Below the pieces are notes generated by a model. It saw nothing but the letters and a program-made list of their open reading frames with translations, was not told the origin of the DNA and searched no databases. Below are positions 9,965 to 19,860 of a stretch of DNA of 37,500 bases, piece after piece (positions within the stretch are counted from its first letter, which is position 1; each line of letters starts with the position of its first letter). A program made the position numbers and the translations under genes. This DNA is from Cristatella mucedo. Lineage: Eukaryota; Bryozoa; Phylactolaemata; Cristatellidae. The DNA lies in NCBI GenBank assembly GCA_009760855.2, contig WPIO01000110.1:1155001-1192500 (forward strand), given 5' to 3'.

Positions 9965-10130
9965 GAGCCGTGATGGCGCACTAGGTAAGGCGATTGCTTT
10001 TCACGACATCACTCCCGAAGTCACGGGTACGAATCCTGCGGTGGGCGATCTTTTATAGCTGTTGCAAGCGGTAGCGATAGCCGTAAAGGCTCTTCTGTCG
10101 CTATACAAAAGAGGCTGGTGAATCAGCTAG
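9965..10130 (+). mobile_element. SINE-1 copy, near full length
   Basis: This copy is on the plus strand and shows the family best. Its tRNA-like head reads GAGCCGTGATGGCGCACTAG with box A in TGGCGCACTAGG and box B in GGGTACGAATCC. A body with TTGCAAGCGGTAGCGATAGC follows, then CGTAAAGGCTCTTCTGTCGC and a tail ending ATCAGCTAG. The internal AGCC-GTAAA-GGCT can form a small hairpin. The parental tRNA cannot be named with confidence because the anticodon region is degenerate. Confidence 0.85.
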
Positions 10131-10496
10131 AATTTGTGTATCTCCGTTATCTCTGATTGGGTTTTTTGCGAATGCCCAATTCACGAATCCTAGTTACAGC
10201 AACCAAAACTAGGAGTATATTTGAACTACGATAGCGAAACAAAATTAGGCATGCATGATCTTACCAAATTAACGGGTTGGTGACAGTTGGTGAAGCTGAA
10301 GCCATTGCTAGCTCGACGGGCGCGGCTGGAAGCTGTTAGCGCTTAGATGTATGTGGCACGTCATTACTTAAGAGCTGCGGTCAAACAACAAACAGATGAC
10401 CTCTAAACAGATCCTATCGGTTTTCGTATTCCTTGTTCGCCAGAATTTCTATTCTCGGAAGGAAATTCTGCAATGGACAAGAAACGCTAGTTGCAA
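10131..10496. other. No feature recognised
   Basis: Unassigned spacer between SINE-1 and a LINE-B tail. Confidence 0.5.
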
Positions 10497-10580
10497 TTAT
10501 TAATAATAACGACAATAATAATAAATTTGATATAGCACCCTCAGAGAAATCAATCTCTTTCTATGCACATAACATTTGGT
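10497..10580 (-). mobile_element. LINE-B 3' tail
   Basis: An antisense AATAATAATAAC / AATAATAATAAA tail is followed by GATATAGCACCCTCAGAGAA, ATCAATCTCTTTCTATGC and ACATTTGG. This is the 3' hairpin of LINE-B with a severely 5'-truncated body. A longer divergent extension may follow but is not convincing. Confidence 0.7.
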
Positions 10581-11280
10581 GTCGAAGGTGAGATAGAGCA
10601 AACCTAATAGGCTCTAAGAAGATCTGGTTATAGCTGCATGATTTATCAATCCGGTTGCCACTGCCTGCATTTAAAAGACACTGACTGTATATATTGGGCT
10701 AGAAATACAGCCTAGATCGAGACAGTGGCCTAGTTCGCTAAGGCAGATGAAGATCAAGGCAGAACATTACGCTGGCGACCACGTTTCTCGCGCGTGCTAA
10801 TTTTTACAGCTCAGATCTCACTTCATCTCAATCAATGAGACATCTCACTCTTGATTAATTCGTTGTTATGTTCCGTTCTCTCGTCCACCTCTTTTGTCCT
10901 TCTCGTGTTTTCTTTTTCTTTTCGATGTAACCCCCTACGTATCCTGTTTTTCTCTCTCGATCTAATTGTCTTCCTCTCCTCTTTTCCCGTGAACTATATG
11001 TTGTATTGGCGTCTCTTTTTTCTCTTTCAAATTTCTTACCGTTTGCCCAAGTCTCTGTCTTAGCGGTTCTTTTCATTCTTTTTTCGGGCTCATCTTTCAA
11101 TCACTCTCGCTCTTAACATGAGGAGGATTTTAACAGCTGCGGAGCGCTTTGAATGCACTCTTTCACTCAGTCCGTATTTCCATTTGCGACAGCTAAACAA
11201 AGCTCGAGCTAAAACCGATCGATAGCAATATCAAGCACGTTAGGCTCCTCTGTGAAATAACTGATTTCACTACGGACGGG
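10581..11280. other. Unassigned; pyrimidine-rich tract inside
   Basis: The part from about 10870 to 11100 is strongly C/T-rich on the plus strand (for example CTCTTTTGTCCTTCTCG) but is not a clean tandem repeat. It resembles the CT-rich part of the 12.2-18.8 kb repeat units only in composition. No gene seen. Confidence 0.45.
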
Positions 11281-11289
11281 ATGTATCAG

Positions 11290-11355
11290 TTTTGCGTACG
11301 TCAATTTCAAGACATTCGTAAGTTATGCGTACGTCAATTTCAAGGCATTCGTAAG
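11290..11355 (+). repeat. 33-bp tandem duplication inside a small open frame
   Basis: GCGTACGTCAATTTCAAG occurs at 11294 and 11327, each followed by (A/G)CATTCGTAAG. The period of 33 bp is in phase with the open frame 11281-11484, so it encodes two 11-residue units (CVRQFQDIRKL and CVRQFQGIRKK). The frame has no recognised domain and ends inside the LTR that starts at 11475. Confidence 0.8.
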
Positions 11356-11474
11356 AAATCAGAAAGAAAATTTGGTACGGCAACTTTGCGTTATATTGTC
11401 AAAGACGACATTGGGCACATAAAAAAGACGGGAACAGTTTACAGTGTGCCAAAACTATTCGCCCGATCAAGGCG

Positions 11475-11750
11475 TGTTGTGTGACAGTGTCTCCGGCGGC
11501 TGCTATTCTAGTGGGAGCCTCACGGAGACAAGCGGGCGCACGCTCGCGGTAAACGAGACTCCTTAATTACTCTCAACGGGCACATATCTATGGGAGCCCA
11601 ATCAATCGCAGCAGACGACACGACATATAACCTGCATTAGTGGTCTGACGCTGCACTGCTTCAACGGCTAAACTTTGGCCACAGGTGAGGCACGTGCATT
11701 AGTGTCAGGCGCTCCGCTAATTACAGCAGAAGCCGCAGGCACACATAACA
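11475..11750 (-). mobile_element. LTR-E, solo-type copy
   Basis: This segment aligns over its whole length with 16314-16610, where an adjacent primer-binding site shows that it is an LTR. Shared words include TGTTGTGTGACAGTG at the left edge (TGTTGTATAACAGTG in the other copy), CAATCGCAGCAGACGAC, CATTAGTGTCA and AGCAGAAGCCGCAGGC, with an ACA end at 11750. Both edges fit TG...CA. No primer site follows this copy, and no clear target duplication is visible (GGCG against GCGG), so it is best read as a solo or deleted LTR. Confidence 0.7.
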
Positions 11751-11826
11751 GCGGCCAGGGCCGAACACCGACTAACGTAAAGACCTAACCTTGCCCTTGC
11801 TCGGACTGCTCTTTTTTCCAAATTTT

Positions 11827-11827
<1 letters not shown>

Positions 11828-11891
<64 letters not shown>
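11828..11891. repeat. CT microsatellite, about 32 units
   Basis: Uninterrupted CT dinucleotides. The minus-strand frame across it is only Glu-Arg repeats and is not a protein. Confidence 0.95.
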
Positions 11892-11892
<1 letters not shown>

Positions 11893-12239
11893 GCTCTCGC
11901 TGCTGTAAGCGCAGCTCTAGATTTCTCTCATCTTGCAACATAAAACCTTTGTAGTCATCCGTTGCCACAGTGAATATTATAAATTGCTTTTAAATTAAAA
12001 CTTAAGATTCTAGCTTATTTTGCTGCCGCTAAAAATGTGAATAGATTTTTAATATTGATGCATACCTAAGATTCAAGATTACAAAACGTGCAACAGAATA
12101 GGAAGCTAAGATAGCCAAATGTCTCTCTGGTAACCGCACCACTATGTGTTCGCATAATCTGAGCCCTGCAGCAACGATGCCGAGAGTGAGCAGGAAGGTA
12201 TCAGCTACGGATCGCATGACAGGTAACCGTCAATGCGGA
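11892..12239. other. No feature recognised
   Basis: Unassigned. A piece near 12200-12230 (CGCATGACAGGTAAC) faintly resembles the ACAGGTAACAGCC word of the repeat units that follow. Confidence 0.45.
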
Positions 12240-12380
12240 TGATGATACTTTTTTACTTATTTGTGTTAGCTTTCGTACCATATTTACTCATATTCTAAAC
12301 TGTATTCTCACTCTGTCTCTCTCTGCCTGTTTATTTGTCTCTCACTCCCTCTCTCCCTCTCTCTCACTCACTTTCAATCG

Positions 12381-12383
<3 letters not shown>

Positions 12384-12412
<29 letters not shown>
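12384..12412. repeat. CT microsatellite of the first unit
   Basis: A pure CT run within a longer CT-rich stretch from about 12300. It occupies the same position in the unit as the longer arrays at 17219 and 18331. Confidence 0.85.
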
Positions 12413-12415
<3 letters not shown>

Positions 12416-12450
12416 TGCACTTATTTGTCGTACTTAAAAAAAAATACTAG

Positions 12451-12607
12451 CTGATTAAACAGCCTCTTTTTGTATAGCGACAGAAGAGCCTTTACGGCTA
12501 TCACCACCGCTTGCAGTGGCGATTAAGAATCGCCCACCTATGCAGGATTCGAATCCACGACCGAGGTCGTGAAAGCAACTGCCTTACCTAGTGTGCCATC
12601 ACGGCTA
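12451..12607 (-). mobile_element. SINE-1 copy inserted in the tandem array
   Basis: The reverse-oriented copy runs from TAGCTGATTAAAC (tail) through GCGACAGAAGAGCCTTTACG, TTGCAGTGGCGAT and GCAGGATTCGAATCC (box B, antisense) to TGCCATCACGGCT (head start). Box A is in the antisense of GCCTTACCTAGTGTGCC. It interrupts the pyrimidine-rich part of the first repeat unit, so it is younger than the array. The 3' side abuts an A/T run (AAAAAAAAATA). Confidence 0.85.
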
Positions 12608-13481
12608 CTGTACAGTTGCTAGGCTACTGTACATGCTTCTCCCACATTCTTCATCTATTGCTATGTTTCCACTTTTTGCTATTTATGTCAACTCCTACAC
12701 TCTCTATATTTTGTCGTCGCTCCCACTGTCTCTGTCAGCGTGTCTCCCTCTGTCACTCCTTAACCTCTTTTTAACAATTCATGTCTCTGAGCCATCTTTG
12801 TCTGCCTATTATGCATCTGCAAGCCTACGACTTTCTCATTGTTCTTCTCTCAACTCTACTTCCTCTCGCAATTCTACTTCCTTCTCATCTCTATCAGTCA
12901 GCTTGCCTTCCTCTCCGGCACAGTAATTGCAGCAACGGCGAGTCTTACATGATGCGATCCCGCAGTATTTCAAATTGTAAGTCGCATTGAATTCATCGAT
13001 GCGTTGCAAAAAGAGCCTCAAAGCCTGAGTCACCTGAGCCGCAGCTGTTTTTGCTATTTTTGCTATACTCAGACCCTCGTCAATGCTACGCGCTTTAGAT
13101 TCAGAATTAAACTGCGTACGACAGCACAGGATGCCGTTATCACAGTTCCGGATTCTAACCGAAACGATGTGACTATACGCCGACGATATCAGCTCTTTAT
13201 CCGTGGTGCCCAACTTGCACCATGACTTAATTGTTGAGGCCAGTGTGACAGGTAACAGCCCAGACAAAGAAACAAAGTTTTCGCTTCACTCACGTTTACT
13301 GCTTTGTACCTGCCATACATTTCCATACAGCTCTTCTCGCTTCTTCATTTCCCGTATTTACTACTCTGCTTTCTCTGGCAATCTGTCTGCTCTTTTTCTC
13401 CTCAACTTTGTCCTTCTCTCTCCGTCTTCATCCGTTTCTCCGTGTCCTCTGTTACACTTATATCCCATCTTTCGCTATGTA

Positions 13482-13945
13482 ATGTATCTCCGTCTGTAAC
13501 TCCACAAAGTTATGAAGACCATGTGGGTGTTACGCAGGAGAGTTTTGCATAGCGCACTCACAGCCTAAGCGGCTTTCGGTACACATTCGGTAGCCAACAG
13601 ACTTCGTCTCACGCAACAAAGAGAAAGTGGGAAGCATAGCAGAGTCAGGAGAGCAGTTGAGGTAGTGAGTAGCATAGAAGTAGCAACTCAGGACCGCTGA
13701 AAAGGATGTGCCATAGCCGGCAGTAGGAGAGTAGTTGTCGTTGCGTAAGAATTGTGGAAGCGAGTTCCACAGTCGAGGACCTGCAGAGCTAAAGCTTCTA
13801 TCGCCAGGGATCTTTAAGCGGAGGAATGGGACAGCTAATTTATTGTCCACACAGGACCCGAGGGCGCGAACAGGCTGAAACTGATGCAGCAGTTCAGCTA
13901 GGTACGAAGGAGCCAAGCCGTGGCGGGCCTTGTTTGTGGGTCAGC
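13482..13945 (-). mobile_element. LINE-A 3' end, C-terminal ORF intact
   Basis: The minus-strand frame at 13530-13916 (128 residues) gives the C-terminus after the reverse transcriptase: APSYLAELLHQFQPVRALGS, LAVPFLRLK, then SFSSAGPRLWNSLPQFLRND and the end GCECAMQNSPA. The L/P-RLWNSLP box is widespread in L2/CR1-type LINEs. On the plus strand the 3' UTR reads GTAATGTATCTCCGTCTGTA, so the element ends in an ATTAC-type tail. It is 5'-truncated near 13945, where CT-rich unit sequence resumes, so it is inserted in the tandem array. Confidence 0.85.
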
Positions 13946-14479
13946 GTAAGAACTATCTCTGTCTCTCTGCGTGTCTCTCTATCTTTCTCAGTATTTTTCT
14001 ATCTCTAACTCTCTTCCTCTCTCATTGTCTCATCTCATTTTTTAGTTTGGTTTCCACAACCTTCCTCCACCTGCCATTTGATATCTTATAACCGATTCAC
14101 TCTTAATCCACATCTTATTTAACATTTTTTTTCAGCAGTCTTTCTCCTCTCAATCAGAGATCAGCTTAATCACAGTATCTGGCACAGTTATCGTAGCTAT
14201 GGTGAATCATTAATCATGCGATGCTGCATTTTTCCAATTTCATAATCATATTGACTTCAAAAGAATGCTGCTCACAGAGGCTCCAAGCCTATCGCCTAAT
14301 AAGCGGCCTTTGCTATCTTCGCTGTACTGGTAGCATCTGTGATGCACTGTCCTTTAGATTTAGAACTAAACTGCATACCGCAGCACTGGAGACAAGTTAT
14401 TACAGTACCAAATTCTAACCAAAGCAATGTGACTGTACGCCGTTGACACTAGCCCTAGATCAATGGTGCTGAACTTAAA

Positions 14480-14572
14480 CATAATAATAATTATAATGTA
14501 CTCGATAAAGCGCCCTCAGAGAACTTAATCTCTTTCTAGGCGCTTTACATTTGCTGCAAAGGGAAACCGTGA
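14480..14572 (-). mobile_element. LINE-B 3' tail inserted in the tandem array
   Basis: Antisense AATAATAATTATAAT, then AAAGCGCCCTCAGAGAACTT, AATCTCTTTCTAGGCGCTTT and ACATTTGCTGC. The outer GCGCC/GGCGC arms and the inner AGAGA/TCTCT stem are well preserved, so this is one of the younger tails. It splits the unit at AACTTAAAC | GATTCATTTGCCAGGGCAAA. Confidence 0.8.
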
Positions 14573-14721
14573 TTCATTTGCCAGGGCAAACGTGACAGGG
14601 AACAGCCAAGACGGAAAAAGCGTTTTCGATATTCGCAAATCATTCTTTGTATCCGATGTATATTCCTTAGTTCTTGCGTCTTTATTTCACTGTGCTATTT
14701 CTCTGCTGTTAATGACGATCT

Positions 14722-14796
14722 GAGTAAGCCATGTACATTAATGTCAGGGCGCTTCGCTAATTTCAACAGCAGAAGCCGCAGGCACACACAGCACCC
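14722..14796 (-). mobile_element. Truncated 3' LTR of the LTR-E element
   Basis: CCATGTACATTAATGTCAGG, GCGCTTCGCTAATTTCAACA, then GCAGAAGCCGCAGGCACACA and CAGCA match the right-hand 75 bp of the LTRs at 11475 and 16314. On the minus strand this is the 5' part of the LTR. Confidence 0.75.
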
Positions 14797-14799
14797 CTT

Positions 14800-15324
14800 C
14801 CCCGCGGAACATATATTTCATAGTCCACCAGCCTAGCTGGGGAGGAGGCGGCTCTCGTGACTGGAAAGTCGTGTAGCCCTTGGCTCTCAGCACTCTCTAC
14901 TGCCTGCCCAGGCGGTGCCAAGTCCAGCGAGATGTTGTTCGAGCTCTGTCAGGCTATTAATTTAAACACTTTCGTTTTAAAGCCTTCCGACCGGGTTGGA
15001 TGGCGTGCAAGCTACGTGACAGCCACTCGAAAAGGGCGCGCACATCAGTTCTGCCCCTCGCGAGCAGCCGGTCGTAGATGCTGCCCTTCTTTAGGCGTAG
15101 CTGGGACACCGCTCTCACCGTCAGGCGGTTCCCACAGGTAACCTCCGTGCGAGCCTCATAGGCCCGATCTCATGCGCTCGTCGCCGGCCAATCCCGCCGG
15201 CGAAAAACAACACTCCGGCTCATTGTGGCCTCGTCGCTGTCGGAGTTCCACTCCGCCGAGCCAATCTCGAGGTTATGCTGCTCTGCTCTCACGGACGCAT
15301 TTCGCTGCTGCCGCCGAGACGCTC

Positions 15325-15400
<76 letters not shown>

Positions 15401-16140
15401 GCAGCCGAGACGTCACTCTCATGGGCTCCCTGGTCGCCTGGTCGCAGACCACTACCGCCTCAACGCGGACCGCTCACTCGCGGTGCTCCTCTGTACTCTG
15501 GGCCGAGACGCTTGTGCGGGTGCTCTCCACCACCAAGGAGCTCTCGCCGCGGCGCCTGGCAGCCGAGACGTCGCTCTCCCGGGCGCTCTTTGCCTCTGAG
15601 ATGCTCCCCCCGCTACAACGCTCTCGCTGCTGCGCTTCGCCGCCGAGACATCGTTCGCTCGGGCCGCCTTCCCCCCCCCCACCACCCCGTCGCCGGCCAC
15701 TATCGCCCCGCCGCTGGAAGCAGTCACGTGCTGCCCCCTTCGTCTCCGGCTGCTGCCGCTGCCCACTTACTTTGTTCTGGCTTTGTTCTTCGGCTGTTGC
15801 GGCTACTGGGTCGGGAGCGGTCTCATACCCGCTTCCTCCACCGGTATTTCTGCCATTGGGTAGCTTTGGCAGCCGAATGAGTTTCGCTCGTCTGTCTGGC
15901 TCTTGCGGACAGTTGACGGTGAGATCGACTGGTGATGAAGCTGGCTCGTCGCCTAGTTTTGTCCCGGTCTCGGCTCCGGCGAGCTGCTCCTGCTCCAGCC
16001 GAAACCTCTCGGCCTCGAGCTCGGCCTACTCATCCGTCAAACGCAAGAAGATCAGAATCAACTCATTTCGTAGCTTGTGGTAATTTTGCTTTACGTCGGC
16101 CGGCTGATCGCCCCAACCGTGCATTGGGCTGTCGCCCAGA
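14800..16140 (-). pseudogene. Gag-like region with a 24-residue glutamine tract, frameshifted
   Basis: Minus-strand frames give charged, protein-like sequence rather than noise: QNYHKLRNELILIFLRLTDE, a stop, then AELEAERFRLEQEQLAGAET, DLTVNCPQEPDRRAKLIRLP and a basic Gly/Arg-rich part. A DVSAA unit recurs several times, one copy running directly into 24 glutamines encoded by CAG (the CTG run on the plus strand). Position between a primer-binding site and an LTR, plus the coiled-coil-like charged segment, point to a gag-type protein. I see no capsid or zinc-knuckle signature. Plus-strand frames of 201-303 residues across the same DNA are Leu/Cys/Ala homopolymers and are shadows. In-frame stops show that it is dead. 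Confidence 0.5.
15328..15399. repeat. CTG/CAG trinucleotide array, 24 perfect units
   Basis: Twenty-four uninterrupted CTG units on the plus strand, read as CAG (polyglutamine) in the gag-like minus-strand frame. Perfection of the run in an otherwise broken element suggests expansion after, or independent of, selection on the protein. Confidence 0.95.
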
Positions 16141-16295
16141 CACGCAGGCGAAACATCCACTAACAGCATCGCAATCTTTAGCCTTGCTACAGCCTTCTCA
16201 AGCGTTAGAAGCCAATTAATTAAATATTTCGTACCTCAGTATAGGCGTCCCATCAGGACCGTAGAAGGTCTGTTACTCTTTTCGGCACGAGTAAA

Positions 16296-16311
16296 CCATT
16301 CTCTGCTACCA
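16296..16311 (-). other. Primer-binding site, initiator tRNA-Met type
   Basis: The minus strand reads TGGTAGCAGAGAATGG immediately after the LTR end. The expected complement of the 3' end of animal initiator tRNA-Met (…CCATCCTCTGCTA-CCA) is TGGTAGCAGAGGATGG, so 15 of 16 bases agree. This spacing and match are strong evidence that 16314-16610 is the 5' LTR. Confidence 0.75.
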
Positions 16312-16313
16312 GT

Positions 16314-16610
16314 TGTTGTATAACAGTGGCTCCGGCGGCGGCAGATCTTGTGGGAGTTTCACGGAGACACAGTGGGAGAACTTAAGCGGTACATGAGATT
16401 CTACTTTATTGCTCTCAACGCGTACATATATGAGAGTTCCATCAATCGCAGCAGACGACGCGAAATATAACATGCATTGGTGGCCTGACGCTTCGTCGAA
16501 TCTTCGTCGGCTTCGTCGAACACTTACGTATTGGCCACAAGTGAGGCATGTACATTAGTGTCAAGACGCTTCGCTAATTAAAACAGCAGAAGCTGCAGGC
16601 GCACACAGCA
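16314..16610 (-). mobile_element. 5' LTR of the LTR-E element
   Basis: About 297 bp with TG...CA ends (TGTTGTATAACAG on the left, CACACAGCA on the right). It aligns throughout with 11475-11750 and in part with 14722-14796. The minus strand carries an AATAAA hexamer (GAGAGCAATAAAG) about 95 bp before the LTR end, as expected for the R region. A GCTTCGTCGAATCTTCGTCG duplication near 16490-16515 is specific to this copy. Confidence 0.75.
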
Positions 16611-17216
16611 CGTACTACCGATTCAGAATTAAACTGCTTACCGAAGCACGAGATGCAAATCGTCACAGTACCAGATCTAATCGAAACAATGCGACTAATT
16701 ATGCTGACGATACTAGCTCTGTATCCATAGTGCTCAACTTGCACCATGACTTATCTGCCGAAGCCAACGTGGCAGGTTATGGCGATGGCAGAAAAATCAC
16801 GTTTTCACATACTCACGCATTAATAATAATAATTGTAATAATTCACTCTGCTTTGTATCTGACGTTTATTCCTTTGCTCTCACTTCTTTATTTCTCCACA
16901 TTTTTCTACTCTACTTTCAATGGCCGTCTGTCTCAACTTCTTTTCCTCACTTTTGTCCTTCTGTCTCTACGTCTTCATCCATTGCTCCGTGTCCAATTTT
17001 TTCTTCTATCTCAACCCTTATACCCTTTATATTTGTCGTCGCTCCCACTGTCTCTGCCAATCTGTCTCCCTCTGTCACTCTTTAACTTCTTTTTAATTAT
17101 TCATGTGACTCTGAGCCATCTTCGTACGTCTAGTATGTATCTCCAAGCTGACTTTCTGATTATTTTCTCTCAATTATACCTTTTTACCTGTCTTTCTCAT
17201 CTCTGTCAGTTAGCTT

Positions 17217-17218
<2 letters not shown>

Positions 17219-17301
<83 letters not shown>
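17219..17301. repeat. CT microsatellite, about 41 units
   Basis: Pure CT run within a repeat unit, directly followed by GGCACAGTTATTAGATGC, the unit's conserved sequence after the array. Confidence 0.95.
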
Positions 17302-17303
<2 letters not shown>

Positions 17304-17459
17304 CACAGTTATTAGATGCGATCCTGCAGTTTTTCAAATTGCGGGTCGAAGTGCATTCATGAAAACGTTGCAAAAAGAGCCACCAAGCCTGTCGCCTGAG
17401 CAGCCCTGTGCTATTTTCGCTATTGTTGAGATCGTGATGTGATAATTTGCATACCGTAG

Positions 17460-17765
17460 CCTACGACAGTGCCGCGCCTAAATGTCGTCCGCTGGTTCTA
17501 GGCTGGATGGCCCTCCCGACCTCGACTATGCAATCGGAGCACAGCGTTCCTACTGCTAGGCATTAGCAACAACGCTAGCCAATCTGAGCGCAGCGTTCCT
17601 GAGCGGCAGACGACAGGAAGCTCTGGTTAGCTTGAACGTCTGCGGAACTGGAGTTAATTATTAAACGTTGTTGAGTTCTTTGCATTCCGAGTGTTCCAAG
17701 TCATTAGTTACTTAGCAAAATGCGCACACGCACGCTCACAACACTATAATTTGACGTTCTTCAGT
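17460..17765. other. About 300-bp segment present in one repeat unit only
   Basis: This sequence interrupts the unit between ATTTGCATACCGTAG and GTACTGTAGATTCAG, which are close together in other units. It contains a near-duplicate CGGAGCACAGCGTTCCT / TGAGCGCAGCGTTCCT. It could be another short mobile element, but its termini show no clear duplication. Confidence 0.4.
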
Positions 17766-18233
17766 GCAATGTACTGTAGATTCAGAATTAAACTGCTTAC
17801 CACAGCACACGATGTCAGCTATCGCAGTACCAGATACTAACCGAAGTGATCGACTCAATTTGCCGATGATGTCAGCCCTGGATCTGCAGTCCTAAAATCG
17901 CACGGAGAATTGTTTGCCGAGGCAAATGGGACAGGTAACAGCCAAGGCAGAAATACGCTAACTCGCATATTCACGTATTCTCCTTTGTATCTGAAGTTTA
18001 TTCCCTAGCTCTCACTTCTTTCTTTCTCTGTGTTGCATTACTACTCTGCTGTCACTGGCCACCTGTCTCTGCCCGCTCTCCTCACTTTTGTTCATCTCGC
18101 CCTGCCTCCATCAATCACACCGTGTCCTCTTTTCAACTTCTATCCCACCTCTCTCTCTCTCTCTCTTTCTGTCTTTCTGTCTCTCTCTCTGTCTTTCTGT
18201 CTCTCTCTGTATCTGTGTCTGTGCCTCTGTCCT

Positions 18234-18418
<185 letters not shown>

Positions 18419-18778
18419 GTATGTATGTCTTCGGCTCTCCCTCTATTGCCGTCAGTATTTTTCTATCCCAAACTTTATTTTGCTCCCATTGTCTCTTCAC
18501 GTTTGTTAGTTTTATCTCCACAACCTTCCACCTTCTATTTGGTATCTTATAACCAACTTACTCTTAATCCGTTTCTCATTTTACCTTTTTACCAGTCTTT
18601 CTTATCTCTATCAGTCGGCTTAATCGCTGTCTGGCACAGTAATCCTAGCTATTTTGAATCTCAAATTATATGATGCTGCAGTGCACTCTACTCACTTTCC
18701 CAATCGTATGGATTTGAAAAATCTTGCTATACTAATAGCATCTCTGATGCTACGTACTTTAGATTCAGAATTTTAGTT

Positions 18779-19106
18779 TGGTTCGCACATCAGAGAGCCA
18801 GCCGATGAACAGCGCCAACAGTTTATTGCACAAGGCACGGAGCCGAAGGACGCACGGCTACCATCGCCCTCTTCTTCCACTCGACTCTCCTCTCGTCGGC
18901 TCCGGCTGTGCCTTAGCCGACCCCGAGGGTGAATCCACCATCTGTTCACCAGCCGGCTATCGGCCTGTGTCAACGCCTCATGAGAAGCGGTGCACCGCAG
19001 CTGTGCGCAGGCCCCTCTTGATGATGCTCCCAACAGCTGTTTAGGAAAGGAGCGGTACCAGCCCGAATGCAATCGAACTAAACGCCCCCTTGACCTTAAG
19101 GTCACA
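18779..19106 (-). mobile_element. LTR-F copy 1, solo LTR
   Basis: On the minus strand this 328-bp segment runs from TGTGACCTTAAGG to GCGAACCA (TG...CA) with AATAAA in GTGCAATAAACTG (18822-18827) near its 3' end. AGTT on the plus strand lies at both edges (18775-18778 and 19107-19110), a candidate 4-bp target duplication. It interrupts the last repeat unit just after its anchor word. The copy at 26171 shares the AATAAACTG region, CCGGC(T/C)AT, GGCCTGTGTC and ACCTTAAGG sequence in the same order. Confidence 0.65.
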
Positions 19107-19246
19107 AGTTTGCAGCACTAACACACGTAGCTGCAATGTACAGGGCAGCATTGAGCGAGCCAAGCCTCTACAAATGAGACACTACACATGCAGTGCCGTA
19201 TCGGCATAGCAGCCAACATCAATAGCAGATCCCACAGGAGGGCTGG

Positions 19247-19800
19247 CTACCTTACAGCTGCTCGCAGGAAGCGAGCTGGTGCACGGCCTTTCGCGACCAG
19301 CCGGCAACGTGAGCCACCGGCCATCGTCGCCGAGCTGACGTCCACAGCCTCCGTTTTGCTCACCTCGGCCGCCGTCGCTCTATCTGATTCTGCCGCCGCT
19401 TCTCCGACATGCGAAACTGAATCTCCGGCCTGCACAGGCTCTCCAACCTTCCCAATCTCTCCGTATCGAGCTGACTCCTCGTGCTGCACAAACTCTCTCC
19501 GGCCTGTGCGGACTCTTCGGTCTGCACAGTCTCTGCGGCCAGCACAGACTCTCCTTCCTGTACAGCCTCGCCGTCCTGTGCAGACTCTTTGGTCTGTATA
19601 CACTCTCCGGCCTGCGCCGCGTCACAGCCCACCGGCTGGTCGCAGGCCAACGTCTCCTTCATTGCTTTCGCTCCATCGCAGGCCAATCAATGCCTCTGTC
19701 GCAGACACCGCCAACCCTATCGCGGACGCCGCCGACTCTGTCTCGGACGCCGCTGCCGCTACAATTCTTGCATTTTTCATGCCACTTCTGCGTACAATAA
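19247..19800 (-). pseudogene. Decayed reading frame of about 6-residue repeats
   Basis: Minus-strand frames (19360-19686 and 19247-19603) encode consecutive six-residue units of the form A/V-Q-x-x-E-S: AQAGEC, IQTKES, AQDGEA, VQEGES, VLAAET, VQTEES, AQAGES. After a frameshift near 19495 the pattern continues in the other frame: EESARY, GEIGKV, GEPVQA, GDSVSH, VGEAAA. Upstream, near 19690-19760, 21-bp units read AASETES, AASAIGL, AVSATEA. An 18-bp period that stays in one phase until the frameshift suggests this was coding on the minus strand. The plus-strand frame of 223 residues is the antisense shadow. Identity is unknown; a gag-type or structural repeat protein is possible. Confidence 0.4.
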
Positions 19801-19860
19801 AATATCAGGAAAGAAAGCCTATGAGGGACTCGTGCAAGAAAACTCTTAAGAAAGCTTAAG

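Larger units (their letters stand above)
14722..16610 (-). mobile_element. Partial LTR retrotransposon (LTR-E family)
   Basis: Read on the minus strand, the layout is 5' LTR (16610-16314), two to five bases, primer-binding site (16311-16296), an untranslated leader, a gag-like region with a glutamine tract, and the first 75 bp of a 3' LTR (14796-14722). No protease, reverse transcriptase or integrase is present, so most of the internal part is missing or the element was non-autonomous. The right junction lies about 10 bp before a repeat-unit anchor (16620), whereas the rest of the unit expected on the left is absent. One deletion could have removed both the end of the 3' LTR and the unit sequence. 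Confidence 0.7.

Noticed and set aside
11475-11750. A clear target-site duplication around the LTR-E solo copy
   Set aside because: Flanks read GGCG and GCGG. They are not identical under the boundaries chosen from the other copy, so no duplication is claimed.
12836-13267. Minus-strand open frame of 143 residues in the tandem repeat
   Set aside because: Homologous units at 14357, 16620 and 17779 do not keep this frame open, so it is chance.
15172-16083. Plus-strand open frame of 303 residues with a long leucine run
   Set aside because: It is the antisense of the gag-like region. The leucine, cysteine and alanine runs come from the CTG array read in different frames, and the rest has no domain.
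16730-17218. Plus-strand 162-residue hydrophobic frame that looks like a membrane protein
   Set aside because: The hydrophobic content comes from C/T-rich DNA. The matching region of other units is not open in the same frame.
19188-19859. Plus-strand open frame of 223 residues
   Set aside because: The repeat periodicity keeps conserved Glu/Gln positions only on the minus strand; the plus frame is its shadow.
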